Below are positions 42,616-51,871 of a DNA stretch of 64,000 nucleotides, one piece after another (the first letter of the stretch is position 1; each line of letters opens with the position of its first letter). Below the pieces are notes generated by a model. It saw nothing but the letters and a program-made list of their open reading frames with translations, searched no databases and was not told the DNA's origin. The stretch is from contig FOZN01000004.1 in NCBI GenBank assembly GCA_900114805.1, positions 372,001 to 436,000 on the forward strand, in the 5' to 3' direction. Source of the stretch: Agrococcus baldri. GTDB lineage: Bacteria > Actinomycetota > Actinomycetes > Actinomycetales > Microbacteriaceae. The position numbers and the translations under genes were made by a program.

Positions 42616-43037
42616 CGCTCACCGCCGCCCTGCAGCAGACGGTCGACGACTTCCACGCGATGGAGGAGCGGGACCGCCTGCAGCTGCTGCTGGAGTTCGC
42701 CGACGAGCTGCCCCCGCTGCCCGAGCGCTACGCGGAGCACCCCGACCTGCTGGAGCGGGTCGCCGAGTGCCAATCGCCCGTCTTCCTGTTCGTCGAGGTC
42801 GACGAGCAGGTGCACGTGCACGCGACCGCCCCGGAGGAGGCGCCGACCACGCGCGGCTTCGCCTCCATCCTGGCGCAGGGGCTCGAGGGCGCGAGCGTCG
42901 ACGAGGCCCTCGCCGTGCCGAGCGACTACCCGCGCCAGCTGGGGCTCGACCGGGTGGTCTCGCCGCTGCGCCTGCGCGGCATGGTCGGCATGCTCGGCCG
43001 CATCCAGCGGCAGATCCGCGAGCGCGCTGGCGCTTAG
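42612..43037 (+). CDS. sufE: SufE family sulfur acceptor protein
   Basis: The 141-residue protein has the family core [20 protein letters not shown] and [12 protein letters not shown]. The conserved sulfur-accepting Cys53 is in [17 protein letters not shown]. The C-terminal segment [20 protein letters not shown] is also typical. SufE normally accepts persulfide sulfur from the cysteine desulfurase SufS. No suf operon is nearby; the only partner in context is the sulfurtransferase, whose stop it overlaps (ATGA). Confidence 0.93.
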   Translation: MTLTAALQQTVDDFHAMEERDRLQLLLEFADELPPLPERYAEHPDLLERVAECQSPVFLFVEVDEQVHVHATAPEEAPTTRGFASILAQGLEGASVDEALAVPSDYPRQLGLDRVVSPLRLRGMVGMLGRIQRQIRERAGA

Positions 43038-43076
43038 GGCATCGACCCTTTCGGGTCGATGTCGCGACGCCAGCGC
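43024..43076 (+). terminator. Nested inverted repeats at the sufE 3' end
   Basis: An inner hairpin GCATCGACCC-TTTC-GGGTCGATGT (43039-43048 with 43053-43062) sits inside a second perfect 9-bp inverted repeat GCGCTGGCG / CGCCAGCGC (43024-43032 with 43068-43076). The outer left arm overlaps the last sufE codons. The whole can fold as one long interrupted stem ending sufE and, possibly, the convergent hydrolase gene. Confidence 0.6.
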
Positions 43077-43098
43077 CGAGGGCCGTCTCAGGCCGAGG

Positions 43099-44277
43099 TC
43101 ACGAGAACGCCGTGATCCCGCGGTCATCCAGCCAGCCGCGCACCTGGTGCTCGTAGCGCGCCCGATCGAGGTTCCAGAGCTTCGTGTGCCGCGCGGTGGT
43201 CCACTCGCGGTACTCGACGAGATCAGGTCGGGCGTCTGCGAGCGCCCGCGACGCATCCGGCGGCACGTAGCCGTCGTCGGCCGAGTGCAGCAGCAGGATG
43301 GGCTGCGACAGCGCATCCGCGTGCAGCACGTTGTCGAGCTCGTCGAAGTCGAGACTGCGGCTGCCGCTGAGCACCGACGCCGGCGATCCCAGCAGCCCGA
43401 CCGCGGTGTCGACGAGCCATGCGGGCATCCGCACGAGCGCCACCTGCAGCTGGAGCGTGGGACGCCACCCGACCACGGGCGAATCGAGCACGAGACCGAC
43501 GATGCGCCTTCGGTGCCGTGACCGGCGCGCGACCTGCAGCGCGATCTGCCCGCCCATCGACCACCCCTGCAGCACGATGCGCTCAGCGCCGCGGGAGAGC
43601 GCGACGTCGATCGCGTCCTCGACGTCGCGCCACTCGTCGAGCCCGAGCCGGTACTTGCCGTGCCGATTGGGCGGCGCCTCGGTGTCGTTGCGATAGGAGA
43701 CCGCCATGACCGGGATGCCGCGCTCGAGGTAGATCGGTGCGGCACGGATCGTCTCGCGCCGGGTGACGCCACGGCCGTGCACCTGCACGCACCAGGTCGT
43801 CGCGTCCTGGTCCCCCATGATCCACGCCGGCGCAGGGCCGAACTCCGTGGGAACGTCGACGCGCTCGACCTCGTCGCTCACCTGGCTCGGCTTGAAGACG
43901 GCGTAGCCCGACCAGCGCGCGGAGGCGACACCGTCGAGCAGTGCGCGCGAGCGCGCATCGACCGCGCGGGTCACGCTGTGCGCGTCCTCGCTGACCACTC
44001 CGCCCACCACTGCGAGCTGCTCGCCCACCCACAGCGCATAGACGCCGGGCAGGCCGGTGTCGGGCGTGCGGCCCAGCCGGACGCCGTGCTCGTCGACGCC
44101 CAGCACGGTGATGTCATCAGGCGGGTTGCGCGGCGGCGTCACGAGCCTCGACGCGAGCAGTGCGGAGGCGCCGGTCACCGCCAGTGCCGCGCCGCCCACC
44201 ACCACGCCGCCGGCGATCAGCGCCAGCCGTCCACCGCGCCGCTCCGCTGCGGCGGCGCGCCTCACTTCGGTGGTCAC
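43099..44277 (-). CDS. Alpha/beta hydrolase, membrane-anchored
   Basis: The 392-residue protein has an N-terminal membrane helix (about residues 18-44). The serine hydrolase triad is Ser240 in LQGWSMGGQIA, Asp334 or Asp335 in LLHSADDGYVP and His364 in TTARHTKLW. The oxyanion region VQVHGRGVTRRE is also visible. The large N-terminal segment (about 45-150) ahead of the hydrolase fold is of unknown role. Substrate is not predictable; peptidases and esterases of this fold are possible. GTG 44277 starts the frame and it diverges from the DUF3000 gene by 22 bases. Confidence 0.9.
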   Translation of the reverse strand: MTTEVRRAAAAERRGGRLALIAGGVVVGGAALAVTGASALLASRLVTPPRNPPDDITVLGVDEHGVRLGRTPDTGLPGVYALWVGEQLAVVGGVVSEDAHSVTRAVDARSRALLDGVASARWSGYAVFKPSQVSDEVERVDVPTEFGPAPAWIMGDQDATTWCVQVHGRGVTRRETIRAAPIYLERGIPVMAVSYRNDTEAPPNRHGKYRLGLDEWRDVEDAIDVALSRGAERIVLQGWSMGGQIALQVARRSRHRRRIVGLVLDSPVVGWRPTLQLQVALVRMPAWLVDTAVGLLGSPASVLSGSRSLDFDELDNVLHADALSQPILLLHSADDGYVPPDASRALADARPDLVEYREWTTARHTKLWNLDRARYEHQVRGWLDDRGITAFS

Positions 44278-44299
44278 AGGGGAATCGTAGTCTTGCCGG

Positions 44300-44896
44300 G
44301 TGGACACGAGCAGTGCAGCACCCGCCCCCGAGCCGGAGGCGTTCCGCGCTGCCGTCGACCAGCTGCGACGGGCTGACCTGCGCAGCGAGCTGTCGGTGCG
44401 CGAGATCCCGGCGCCCGGCCGGATCGCGCCGTTCTCGTTCGCGATCGCGGCAGACGTCGGCGTCCCCGTGCACGGCCACGACTCCGACATCGGCACCGGT
44501 CGCTTCATCCTGATGCACGATCCCGAGGAGCCGGAGGCATGGGGAGGCGACTTCCGCATCGTCAGCTTCACGCAGGCCTCGCAGGATCCCGAGATCGCCG
44601 CCGACCAGTTCCTCGCCGAGGTCACGTGGACCTACCTGCTCGAGGCGCTCGAGCAGCGGCATGCCGAATACCACTCGGAATCCGGCACGGCGACGAAGAT
44701 CCTCTCCAGCGGCTTCGGCGAGCTGGCCGCGCAGAGCGAGGGCGCGCAGATCGAGCTGCGCGCCTCGTGGACGCCGACCGGCCGCGACTTCGGTGCCCAT
44801 CTGACGGCATGGACCGACCTGCTCTGCGCGATCGCCGGACTGCCCGTGCAGCCCGGTGCCGCCGGTCTCGATGCACAGCGACGCACCCGTGGCTGA
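44300..44896 (+). CDS. DUF3000 domain-containing protein
   Basis: The 198-residue protein is of the actinobacteria-specific DUF3000 family. It shows LRSELSVREIPAPGRIAPFS, ATGRFILMHDPEEPEAWGGDF-like text (here GTGRFILMHDPEEPEAWGGD) and TWTYLLEALEQRHAEYHSES, then WTDLLCAIAGLPVQPGA. Function is unknown. It starts at GTG 44300 and overlaps the ribonuclease D gene. DUF3000 followed by an HRDC ribonuclease D is a conserved actinobacterial pair, so a shared role is possible but unproven. Confidence 0.9.
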   Translation: MDTSSAAPAPEPEAFRAAVDQLRRADLRSELSVREIPAPGRIAPFSFAIAADVGVPVHGHDSDIGTGRFILMHDPEEPEAWGGDFRIVSFTQASQDPEIAADQFLAEVTWTYLLEALEQRHAEYHSESGTATKILSSGFGELAAQSEGAQIELRASWTPTGRDFGAHLTAWTDLLCAIAGLPVQPGAAGLDAQRRTRG

Positions 44897-46142
44897 GCCG
44901 GAGGCCGGGCCGGAAGCGCCCGAGGTCGTGCTGCCCGAGGCGAAGGCGCAGGGCCCGCTCGCCGTGATCGTCGAGGCCGATGCCCTCGCGGCCGCGGCCG
45001 AGCGCCTGCACCACGGCACGGGTCCGGTGGCGGTCGATGCCGAGCGTGCGAACGGGTTCCGGTACTCCGCCCGCGCCTACCTCGTCCAGCTGTACCGACG
45101 GGGTGCCGGCACAGTGCTCGTCGACCCCACCGCCTTCGACGACCTGTCCCTGCTGCAGGAGGCGATCGGCGGCGAGGAGTGGATCATCCACGCCGCCAGC
45201 CAGGACCTCCCCTGCCTGCGAGAGGTGGGCCTCGAGCCGGCCAGCCTGTTCGACACCGAGCTCGGCGCTCGGCTCGCGGGCTTCGAGCGCGTCGGCCTGG
45301 CGGCCGTCACCGAGCGGCTCGTCGGCCTGCACCTGCGCAAGGAGCACGGCGCAGCCGACTGGTCGACCCGGCCCATCCCGCCCGCCTGGCTGGAGTATGC
45401 CGCGCTCGACGTGGAGGTGCTGCCGGACGCGCGAGACGCGCTGGCTGCCGAGCTCGCCCTGCAGGGCAAGCAGGAGCTCGCCGAGCAGGAGTTCGCCTAC
45501 GCGCTGGAGCGTCGGCCGAAGCCCGCACCCGCAGAGCCCTGGCGCCGCCTCTCGGGAATCCATACCATCCGTGATCGTCGCCAGCTCGCCGTCGCCCGCG
45601 AGCTGTGGCTGGCCCGCGACGAGCTCGCCAGCGCCACCGACACCGCACCGGGCCGGCTGGTGCCGGACCGCTCGCTGATGGCCGCGGTCACCGCGGACGT
45701 CGACTCGAAGGGCCGGCTCGCGGCCCGACGCGACTTCTCGGGCCGTGCCAGCCGCTCCGAGCTCGATCGCTGGTGGGCCGCCATCGAGCGCGGCCGCGCG
45801 AGCGAGGATCCGCCGCAGCTGCGGGTGCGATCGGACGAGCCGCCGCCCCCGCGGTTCTGGAAGAACCGGAGGCCAGAGGCCGACGCGCGCCTGAAGGCTG
45901 CGCGCGCAGCCGTGCAGGCGGTCGCCGACGAGCTCGCCATGCCGTCGGAGAACTTGCTGATGCCCGACACCCTGCGCCGGGTGGCCTGGGAGCCGACCTC
46001 GCCGACGGCGGAGTCGGTCGCCGAGGTGCTGCGCGAGCGCGACGCGCGCCCCTGGCAGATTGCCGCGACCGCACAGAGGATCGCTGCCGCGTTTGTAGAG
46101 GCGGACCAAGTCCCCACGGAGCCGCCGGACGCCGACTCGTAG
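44871..46142 (+). CDS. Ribonuclease D-like 3'-5' exonuclease with HRDC domain
   Basis: The 423-residue DEDD exonuclease has VAVDAERANGFRYSARAYLV (first Asp/Glu pair), WIIHAASQDLPCLREVGL (Asp) and LEYAALDVEVLPDARDAL (Asp). The Tyr of the DEDDy type lies in that last motif. An HRDC domain follows (RDRRQLAVARELWLARDELA). It should trim structured RNA 3' ends. ATG 44871 is used; GTG 44889 and GTG 44856 are alternatives and none has a clear ribosome binding site. The start overlaps the DUF3000 gene, implying coupling. Confidence 0.93.
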   Translation: MHSDAPVAEPEAGPEAPEVVLPEAKAQGPLAVIVEADALAAAAERLHHGTGPVAVDAERANGFRYSARAYLVQLYRRGAGTVLVDPTAFDDLSLLQEAIGGEEWIIHAASQDLPCLREVGLEPASLFDTELGARLAGFERVGLAAVTERLVGLHLRKEHGAADWSTRPIPPAWLEYAALDVEVLPDARDALAAELALQGKQELAEQEFAYALERRPKPAPAEPWRRLSGIHTIRDRRQLAVARELWLARDELASATDTAPGRLVPDRSLMAAVTADVDSKGRLAARRDFSGRASRSELDRWWAAIERGRASEDPPQLRVRSDEPPPPRFWKNRRPEADARLKAARAAVQAVADELAMPSENLLMPDTLRRVAWEPTSPTAESVAEVLRERDARPWQIAATAQRIAAAFVEADQVPTEPPDADS

Positions 46143-46218
46143 GAAGCGGCAACCGCACGGCGGGCCGCTGCGCGCCCTTTCTACACTGGTGCCGCAACCA
46201 CCCCAATCAGGAGGCATC

Positions 46219-47421
46219 GTGGCCAACGACGACGTCGTGTTCGTGGACGGCGTCCGCACCCCATTCGGGCGTGCGGGCGAGAAGGGCATGTACTGGCAGA
46301 CCCGCGCTGACGACCTCGCGGTCAAGGCGCTCACCGGGCTGCTCGAGCGGAATCCGAATCTGCCGCTCGACCGCATCGACGACGTGGCCATCGCGGCCAC
46401 CTCGCAGACCGGCGACCAGGGCCTGACGCTCGGCCGCACCGTCGGCATGCTCGCGGGACTGCCGGTGACCGTGCCCGGCTACGCGATCGACCGCATGTGC
46501 GCCGGCGCGATGACCGCGGTCGCCGCGGTCGGCGGCGGCGTGGCCTTCGGCGCCTACGACGTCGCGATCGCCGGCGGCGTTGAGCACATGGGCCGGCACC
46601 CGATGGGGCAGGACGCCGACCCCAACCCGCGCTTCGTCGCCGAGAAGCTCGTCTCGATGGATGCGCTGAACATGGGCAAGACCGCCGAGCGCATCCACGA
46701 CCGCTTCCCGCAGCTCACCAAGGAGCGCTCCGACCGCTACGCGCTGCGCTCGCAGCAGAAGTACGCCGCAGCGCTCGCGGCCGGCAACATCCAGCCCGAC
46801 CTCATCCCGGTCGCGACGCAGTCCGCCGCAGGCTGGGGCCTGGCGACCGCCGATGAGGCTCCGCGCCCCGAGACCACCATGGAGGGGCTCGCGGGCCTGA
46901 AGACCCCGTTCCGCGAGCACGGCCGCGTGACGGCCGGCAACGCATCCGGTCTCAATGACGGCGCGACGATGTCGATCATCGCCTCTGCCTCCGCCGCCAA
47001 GGAGCTCGGCCTGAGCACCAAGATGCGGATGGTCTCGTTCGCCTTCGCGGGCGTCGAGCCCGACATCATGGGCATCGGCCCGATCCCCTCGACCGAGAAG
47101 GCGCTGCGCAAGGCCGGCCTGTCGATCGACGACATCGGCCTGTTCGAGCTCAACGAGGCCTTCGCGGTGCAGATCCTCTCGTTCACCGACCACTTCGGGA
47201 TCGACGACGATGACGCGCGCATCAACCCCTGGGGCGGCGCGATCGCGATCGGCCACCCGCTCGCCTCCTCCGGTGTGCGCCTGATGGTGCAGCTCGCCCG
47301 CCAGTTCGAGCAGCGCCCGGACGTGCGCTACGGCGTCACCGCGATGTGCGTCGGGCTCGGCCAGGGCGGCACCGTCGTCTGGGAGAACCCCCACCACAAG
47401 CGCTACGGAAAGGGCAACTGA
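46219..47421 (+). CDS. fadA: Thiolase family protein (acetyl-CoA C-acyltransferase, FadA)
   Basis: The 400-residue thiolase has nucleophile Cys94 in IDRMCAGAMTA, His346 in AIGHPLASSG and Cys377 in TAMCVGLGQGG, so the triad is complete. It carries out the last step of fatty-acid beta-oxidation. GTG 46219 follows AGGAGGCATC. TACACT at 46182-46187 could be the -10 box. The stop shares one base with the fadB start, so the two subunits of the trifunctional complex are translated together. HPLASSG replaces the commoner HPLGASG. Confidence 0.94.
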   Translation: MANDDVVFVDGVRTPFGRAGEKGMYWQTRADDLAVKALTGLLERNPNLPLDRIDDVAIAATSQTGDQGLTLGRTVGMLAGLPVTVPGYAIDRMCAGAMTAVAAVGGGVAFGAYDVAIAGGVEHMGRHPMGQDADPNPRFVAEKLVSMDALNMGKTAERIHDRFPQLTKERSDRYALRSQQKYAAALAAGNIQPDLIPVATQSAAGWGLATADEAPRPETTMEGLAGLKTPFREHGRVTAGNASGLNDGATMSIIASASAAKELGLSTKMRMVSFAFAGVEPDIMGIGPIPSTEKALRKAGLSIDDIGLFELNEAFAVQILSFTDHFGIDDDDARINPWGGAIAIGHPLASSGVRLMVQLARQFEQRPDVRYGVTAMCVGLGQGGTVVWENPHHKRYGKGN

Positions 47422-49562
47422 TGGCCATCCGCGACGAGTTCCCGCTGCTCGCAGCAGTCGAGTTCGACGAGGTCGTGACGCACAGCCACGTGCGCGACAT
47501 CTCGCTGCCGTCGGGCAGGACGGTCGCCCTCGTGACGCTCGACAACGGGCGCGACCACACCCGCCCGTCGACGCTCGGTCCGGCGACGCTGTTCGAGTAC
47601 GGCGACGTGATCGAGGCGCAGCGCGCTCGCGCGGCGAAGGGCGAGATCGACGCGATCGCCGTCACGGGCAAGCCCTACTTCCTGGCTGCCGGAGCCGATC
47701 TGTCCAACGTCGGCGATCTGCCCGACCGCGCGACGGCCGCTGAGCTGCCGAAGCTCGGCCACCGCGTGCTTGGCCTGCTGCACGGGGCACCCGTCCCGAC
47801 GTTCGTCTTCATCAACGGGCTCGCCCTCGGCGGCGGGCTCGAGATCGCGCTGCACGCCGACTACCGCACGATCAACGCAGCAGCGCCCGCGGTGGCGCTG
47901 CCGGAGACCTTCCTCGGACTGGTGCCGGGCTGGGGCGGCGCGACCATCCTGCCGAACCTGATCGGCATCGAGCGCGCGCTCAAGGTCGTCATCGAGAACC
48001 CGCTGAAGCAGAACCGCGTGCTGAAGCCCTCGGAGGCGCTCGAGCTGGGCATCGCCGATGTCATGTTCGGCCCCGCGAACTACCTCGAGTCATCGCTCGC
48101 CTGGGCCGACGCGGTGCTGGGCGGCACGAAGGTCGACCGCCCGCACACGCCCGGCACGCTCGAGCGCACCGTCAAATGGCCGATCGCGCTGAAGATCGCC
48201 CGCGACACGCTGGAGAAGAAGCTCGGCACCGTGCCGCTCGCGCCCTACCGCGCGCTCGACATCATGGAGCTGGCGAAGAAGAACGACCGCAAGGCCGGCT
48301 TCGCCGCCGAGGACGCCGCGCTGGCGGAGCTCATCCCCGGCGACCAGTTCGCCGCTTCGATCTACGCCTTCGACCTGGTGCAGAAGCGCGCCAAGCGCCC
48401 CGCCGGCGCCCCGGACGAGGCGCTCGCGAAGCCGGTCTCGAAGGTCGGCATCATCGGCGCTGGACTGATGGCCAGCCAGTTCGCGCTGCTGTTCGTGCGC
48501 CGCCTGCAGGTGCCCGTCGTGATCACCGACCTCGACCAGGGCCGCGTCGACAAGGCCGTCGCGGGCATCCACGGCGAGATCGACAAGCTCGCGGACAAGG
48601 GCCGCGTCTCGACCGACGAGCAGCAGCGCCTCAAGGCGCTCATCTCCGGCACGGTCGACAAGGCCGACTTCGCCGACTGCGACTGGGTGATCGAGGCCGT
48701 CTTCGAAGAGCTGGGCGTCAAGCAGCAGGTCTTCCGCGAGATCGAGCCGCACCTGAGCCCCGAGGCGGTGCTCGCGACCAACACCTCCGGTCTCTCCATC
48801 GAGGCGATGGGCTCAGCGCTCCAGCACCCCGAGCGACTGGTGGGCTTCCACTTCTTCAACCCGGTCGCGGTCATGCCGCTCATCGAGGTCGTCAAGACCC
48901 CGACGACCGACGACGCGACCCTCGCGACCGCGATGCGCGTCGCGAAGGACCTGAAGAAGAACGCCGTCATCACCCGCGACACCCCGGGGTTCGTGGTCAA
49001 CCGCATCCTCGCCAAGCTGCTCGGCGAGGCGATGCACGCGGTCGAGCAGGGCACCCCCTTCGAGGATGTCGTCGAGGCGCAGCGCGCGTTCGGCTTCCCG
49101 ATGGACCCGTTCGTGCTGCTCGACCTGGTCGGGCTCAAGGTCGGCGCGCACGTGCTCGACACCCACCACGCGGCCGCTCCCGACCGCTTCTTCGAGTCGA
49201 AGGCGCTGCACGAGCTCGCCGAGGCCGGCATCCTGCTCGAGAAGGACGCGAAGGGCGAGCCGAAGGGCATCGACAAGCGTGCTCGCAAGATCGTCGCGAA
49301 GCACACGCCGACCGACGCGAAGCCGCTGACGGTGGACGAGTTGCGCCTGCGCATCGAGGACGGCCTGGCCGACGAGATCAAGCGCATGCTCGACGCTGAC
49401 GTGGTCGAGGCGGCCGAGGACATCGACCTGTGCATGATCCTGGGTGCGGGCTGGCCTTTCCAGATGGGCGGCATCACGCCGTACCTCGACCGGGTCGGGG
49501 CCTCGGAGCGGGTCTTCGGCGGTACCTTCCACGAGCCGCGCATCGAGGGCCCGAAGGCCTGA
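47421..49562 (+). CDS. fadB: 3-hydroxyacyl-CoA dehydrogenase / enoyl-CoA hydratase (FadB)
   Basis: The 713-residue bifunctional enzyme has an N-terminal crotonase domain with FINGLALGGGLEIALHADYR and ALPETFLGLVPGWGGATILP, which contain the two hydratase Glu residues. The dehydrogenase part begins with the NAD motif VGIIGAGLMASQFALLF near residue 343. Catalytic His is in LVGFHFFNPVAVMPLIEVV (about 476). DTPGFVVNRILAKLLGEAMH and a second C-terminal 3HCDH domain follow. With FadA it forms the beta-oxidation complex; the mycobacterial FadA-FadB pair has the same order. Confidence 0.95.
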   Translation: MAIRDEFPLLAAVEFDEVVTHSHVRDISLPSGRTVALVTLDNGRDHTRPSTLGPATLFEYGDVIEAQRARAAKGEIDAIAVTGKPYFLAAGADLSNVGDLPDRATAAELPKLGHRVLGLLHGAPVPTFVFINGLALGGGLEIALHADYRTINAAAPAVALPETFLGLVPGWGGATILPNLIGIERALKVVIENPLKQNRVLKPSEALELGIADVMFGPANYLESSLAWADAVLGGTKVDRPHTPGTLERTVKWPIALKIARDTLEKKLGTVPLAPYRALDIMELAKKNDRKAGFAAEDAALAELIPGDQFAASIYAFDLVQKRAKRPAGAPDEALAKPVSKVGIIGAGLMASQFALLFVRRLQVPVVITDLDQGRVDKAVAGIHGEIDKLADKGRVSTDEQQRLKALISGTVDKADFADCDWVIEAVFEELGVKQQVFREIEPHLSPEAVLATNTSGLSIEAMGSALQHPERLVGFHFFNPVAVMPLIEVVKTPTTDDATLATAMRVAKDLKKNAVITRDTPGFVVNRILAKLLGEAMHAVEQGTPFEDVVEAQRAFGFPMDPFVLLDLVGLKVGAHVLDTHHAAAPDRFFESKALHELAEAGILLEKDAKGEPKGIDKRARKIVAKHTPTDAKPLTVDELRLRIEDGLADEIKRMLDADVVEAAEDIDLCMILGAGWPFQMGGITPYLDRVGASERVFGGTFHEPRIEGPKA

Positions 49563-49581
49563 GATCCGGCAGACTGGCACG

Positions 49582-51087
49582 GTGCACCGTGCTCTCGTCG
49601 ACGCCCTCGCCCGTGATCTCGCAGCTGCGAGCTTCACGAGCGGGGGCGTCCTCGCGCTGGTGGGCGCGGATGCCGACGCCGCGCTGACACGCATGGTGGC
49701 TCAGCCCGCGCGGCGGGCGGCGCTGCGGCAGCCGGGACCGCTGGCGACGCTGCTGCGCGCCTTCTGGCTCGGCGACGCCGTCACCGTGCAGGAGATGGCG
49801 GATGCGCTGCCGGCCCTGGGCGTCGACGGCGCAGTCGCGCTCGGCATCGCCGAGCATCGCGGCGAGAGCGTCATGCCCCTGGTGGCGATCCGCCCCTACG
49901 CCTACCGCGACGCGCTGGGCGCGGGCGAGTGGTGGATCGCGAGCGACCTCGACGAGCTCGCGGGCGTGTGGCCGCTGCGGCCCGATCATGTGCTCGGCGT
50001 CGGCGGTGCCGCCAGGACGCTCGCGGCGCTGCTGCCGCCGGTGGCGGCCGCATCGGCGCTCGATCTGGGCACCGGCTGCGGCGTCATCGCCCTCCACCTG
50101 CGCCGGGTCGCGCAGCGCGTCGTCGCGACCGACATCTCCGAGCGGGCGCTGCGGTTCACCGAGCTCACGGCGCTGCTGAACGGCGTCGACGGCATCGAGA
50201 CGCGGCTCGGCTCGCTGTTCGAGCCGGTCGCCGGTGAGCGGTTCGAGCTGATCGCGTCGAACCCGCCGTTCGTCATCACCCCGCGCGCGGAGGGCGTGCC
50301 GGCCTACGAGTACCGTGACGGAGGCGCCGCGGGCGATGCGCTCATGGCCGCGGTCGTCGCCGGTCTGCACGGGCACCTCGCTCCGGACGGTCACGCACGA
50401 CTGCTCGGCAACTGGGAGACGCTCGCGGGGGCTGCTGGGCTCGAGCGCATGCGCGGCTGGTGCGATGGTCTCGATGCGTGGGCGATCGAGCGCGACTCTC
50501 TCGATCCCGTGCGCTACGCAGAGCTCTGGCTGCGCGACGGCGGCACGATCCCCCGCGACACCGAGCACGACGGCCTCATGGACGCCTGGCTCGACGACTT
50601 CGACGCCCGTGGCGTGACCGCGGTGGGCATGGGCTGGCTGGCCCTGCATCGACCGGGTGCGGGGGGCGGCGTCAGCCTGTCGCGGTTCGAGCGCCTCGGG
50701 CAGGCGGTGCAGCTCGAGCACGCGGGAGCGCACCTGGCCGGGGCCTTCGGCGACGCCGCCTGGCTCGCGACGCTCGACGACGAGGCGCTGAAGCGCGAGC
50801 ATCTCCTGACGGCCGAGGATGTGACGGAGGCGCGGCACCAGCTCCCGGGGGCGGCTGGCCCGAACGTGATCGAGCTGCGGCAGGGCGGTGCGCTCGCGCG
50901 CACGCTCTCGGTCGACACCGCGCTGGCGGCGCTCGTCGGGGCGTGCGACGGCGAGCTCTCGATCGGGCAGCTGATCGGGGCGATCGCCTCCCTGCTGGAG
51001 GTCGACGAGCGGATCCTCGCCGCCGATCTCCTGCCCCGCGTGCGCGAGCTGGTGCTGACCGGCTTCCTGCGCGCGGTCAGCGACTGA
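49582..51087 (+). CDS. Class I SAM-dependent methyltransferase (HemK/PrmC-like core) with C-terminal extension
   Basis: The 501-residue protein has a poorly conserved N-terminal region (about 1-145). The Rossmann-type methyltransferase core has ALDLGTGCGVIALHLRR (about 160-176), VVATDISERALRFTEL and the catalytic N-P-P-F tetrad at 227-230 (IASNPPFVITPR). NPPF/Y is typical of enzymes methylating an amide or exocyclic nitrogen (glutamine, adenine or guanine). A C-terminal domain of about 150 residues (DELSIGQLIGAIASLLEVDE-like text) follows. The substrate is unknown. GTG 49582 starts 19 bases after fadB, and it ends 11 bases inside the convergent nnrD gene. Confidence 0.88.
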   Translation: MHRALVDALARDLAAASFTSGGVLALVGADADAALTRMVAQPARRAALRQPGPLATLLRAFWLGDAVTVQEMADALPALGVDGAVALGIAEHRGESVMPLVAIRPYAYRDALGAGEWWIASDLDELAGVWPLRPDHVLGVGGAARTLAALLPPVAAASALDLGTGCGVIALHLRRVAQRVVATDISERALRFTELTALLNGVDGIETRLGSLFEPVAGERFELIASNPPFVITPRAEGVPAYEYRDGGAAGDALMAAVVAGLHGHLAPDGHARLLGNWETLAGAAGLERMRGWCDGLDAWAIERDSLDPVRYAELWLRDGGTIPRDTEHDGLMDAWLDDFDARGVTAVGMGWLALHRPGAGGGVSLSRFERLGQAVQLEHAGAHLAGAFGDAAWLATLDDEALKREHLLTAEDVTEARHQLPGAAGPNVIELRQGGALARTLSVDTALAALVGACDGELSIGQLIGAIASLLEVDERILAADLLPRVRELVLTGFLRAVSD

Positions 51088-51871
51088 GCCGGTCCGCCAC
51101 TGCCGCGGGCAGCTGCTCGGCGAGGTCGAGCGCGGTGATCGGGCGCCCATCGGCGGCCGCCATGCCGGCCGCCTCGCCGTGCAGCTCGACGGCCTCGGTC
51201 GCCATCGACGCGAGCGAGTCGCCGGCGGCGGCGAACGCCGCGCTGCCGGCCACCAGCGCACCGAGCACGCCGGCGAGCACATCGCCGGTGCCCGCCGTCG
51301 CAAGCCGGTGCGTGCGTGCCTCGAGCGAGACAGCCGCGCCACCCGGTGCCACGACGTGCGTGGGCGCACCCTTCGCCACCACGACCGCGTCGAGCTCGGC
51401 CGCGATCCGCGCGGCGCCAGCGGCGCGATCGAACGGGCGCTGGCGCAGCCCGAGCAGCCGCATGAGCTCGCCCTCGTGCGGCGTGATCACCGTCGGGCCC
51501 GCGTGGCCCCGCACGAGATCGAGCGCACCGGCGTCCACGATGCACGGCGCGCCGCTGCCGAGCGCCTCGAGCAGCAGCGCCCGCAGCGCGGGATCGCGCT
51601 CGCGCGCATCCTGCCCAGAGCCCAGCAGCCAGGCGTCGACGCTCCCCGAGGTCTCGTCCATCGCGTGGCACACGGTCTCGGGGCGTCGCGCGAGCACGAG
51701 GTCCTGCACGCGCCGCGGCGCCCACAGCCGCACGTAGCCGATGCCGGTGCGCCACGCCGCCTCGACACCCAGCACCGCCGCGCCCGGGTAGCGCTCCGAG
51801 CCGGTGACGACGCCGAGCACGCCCATCGAGCGCTTGTCGTCGTCGGCGCCCGGCACCCTCAGCCACGTCAT
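51077..51871 (-). CDS. nnrD: ADP-dependent NAD(P)H-hydrate dehydratase
   Basis: The 264-residue ribokinase-fold enzyme repairs hydrated NAD(P)H. Motifs are GVVTGSERYPGAAVLGVEAA, VITPHEGELMRLLG (130-135 core) and the ATP/ADP-site ATAGTGDVLAGVLGALVAGS (GTGD at 194-197). Many bacteria fuse it to the NnrE epimerase; here only the dehydratase domain is present and no epimerase gene is in the window. It overlaps the upstream LGDD-repeat gene by four bases and the convergent methyltransferase gene by eleven. Confidence 0.92.
   Translation of the reverse strand: MTWLRVPGADDDKRSMGVLGVVTGSERYPGAAVLGVEAAWRTGIGYVRLWAPRRVQDLVLARRPETVCHAMDETSGSVDAWLLGSGQDARERDPALRALLLEALGSGAPCIVDAGALDLVRGHAGPTVITPHEGELMRLLGLRQRPFDRAAGAARIAAELDAVVVAKGAPTHVVAPGGAAVSLEARTHRLATAGTGDVLAGVLGALVAGSAAFAAAGDSLASMATEAVELHGEAAGMAAADGRPITALDLAEQLPAAVADRLSR

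Noticed and set aside
49444-49581. N-terminal extension of the methyltransferase to an upstream start
   Set aside because: The extension overlaps fadB in another frame and is Arg/Ser-rich without conserved features; GTG 49582 lies just after the fadB stop.
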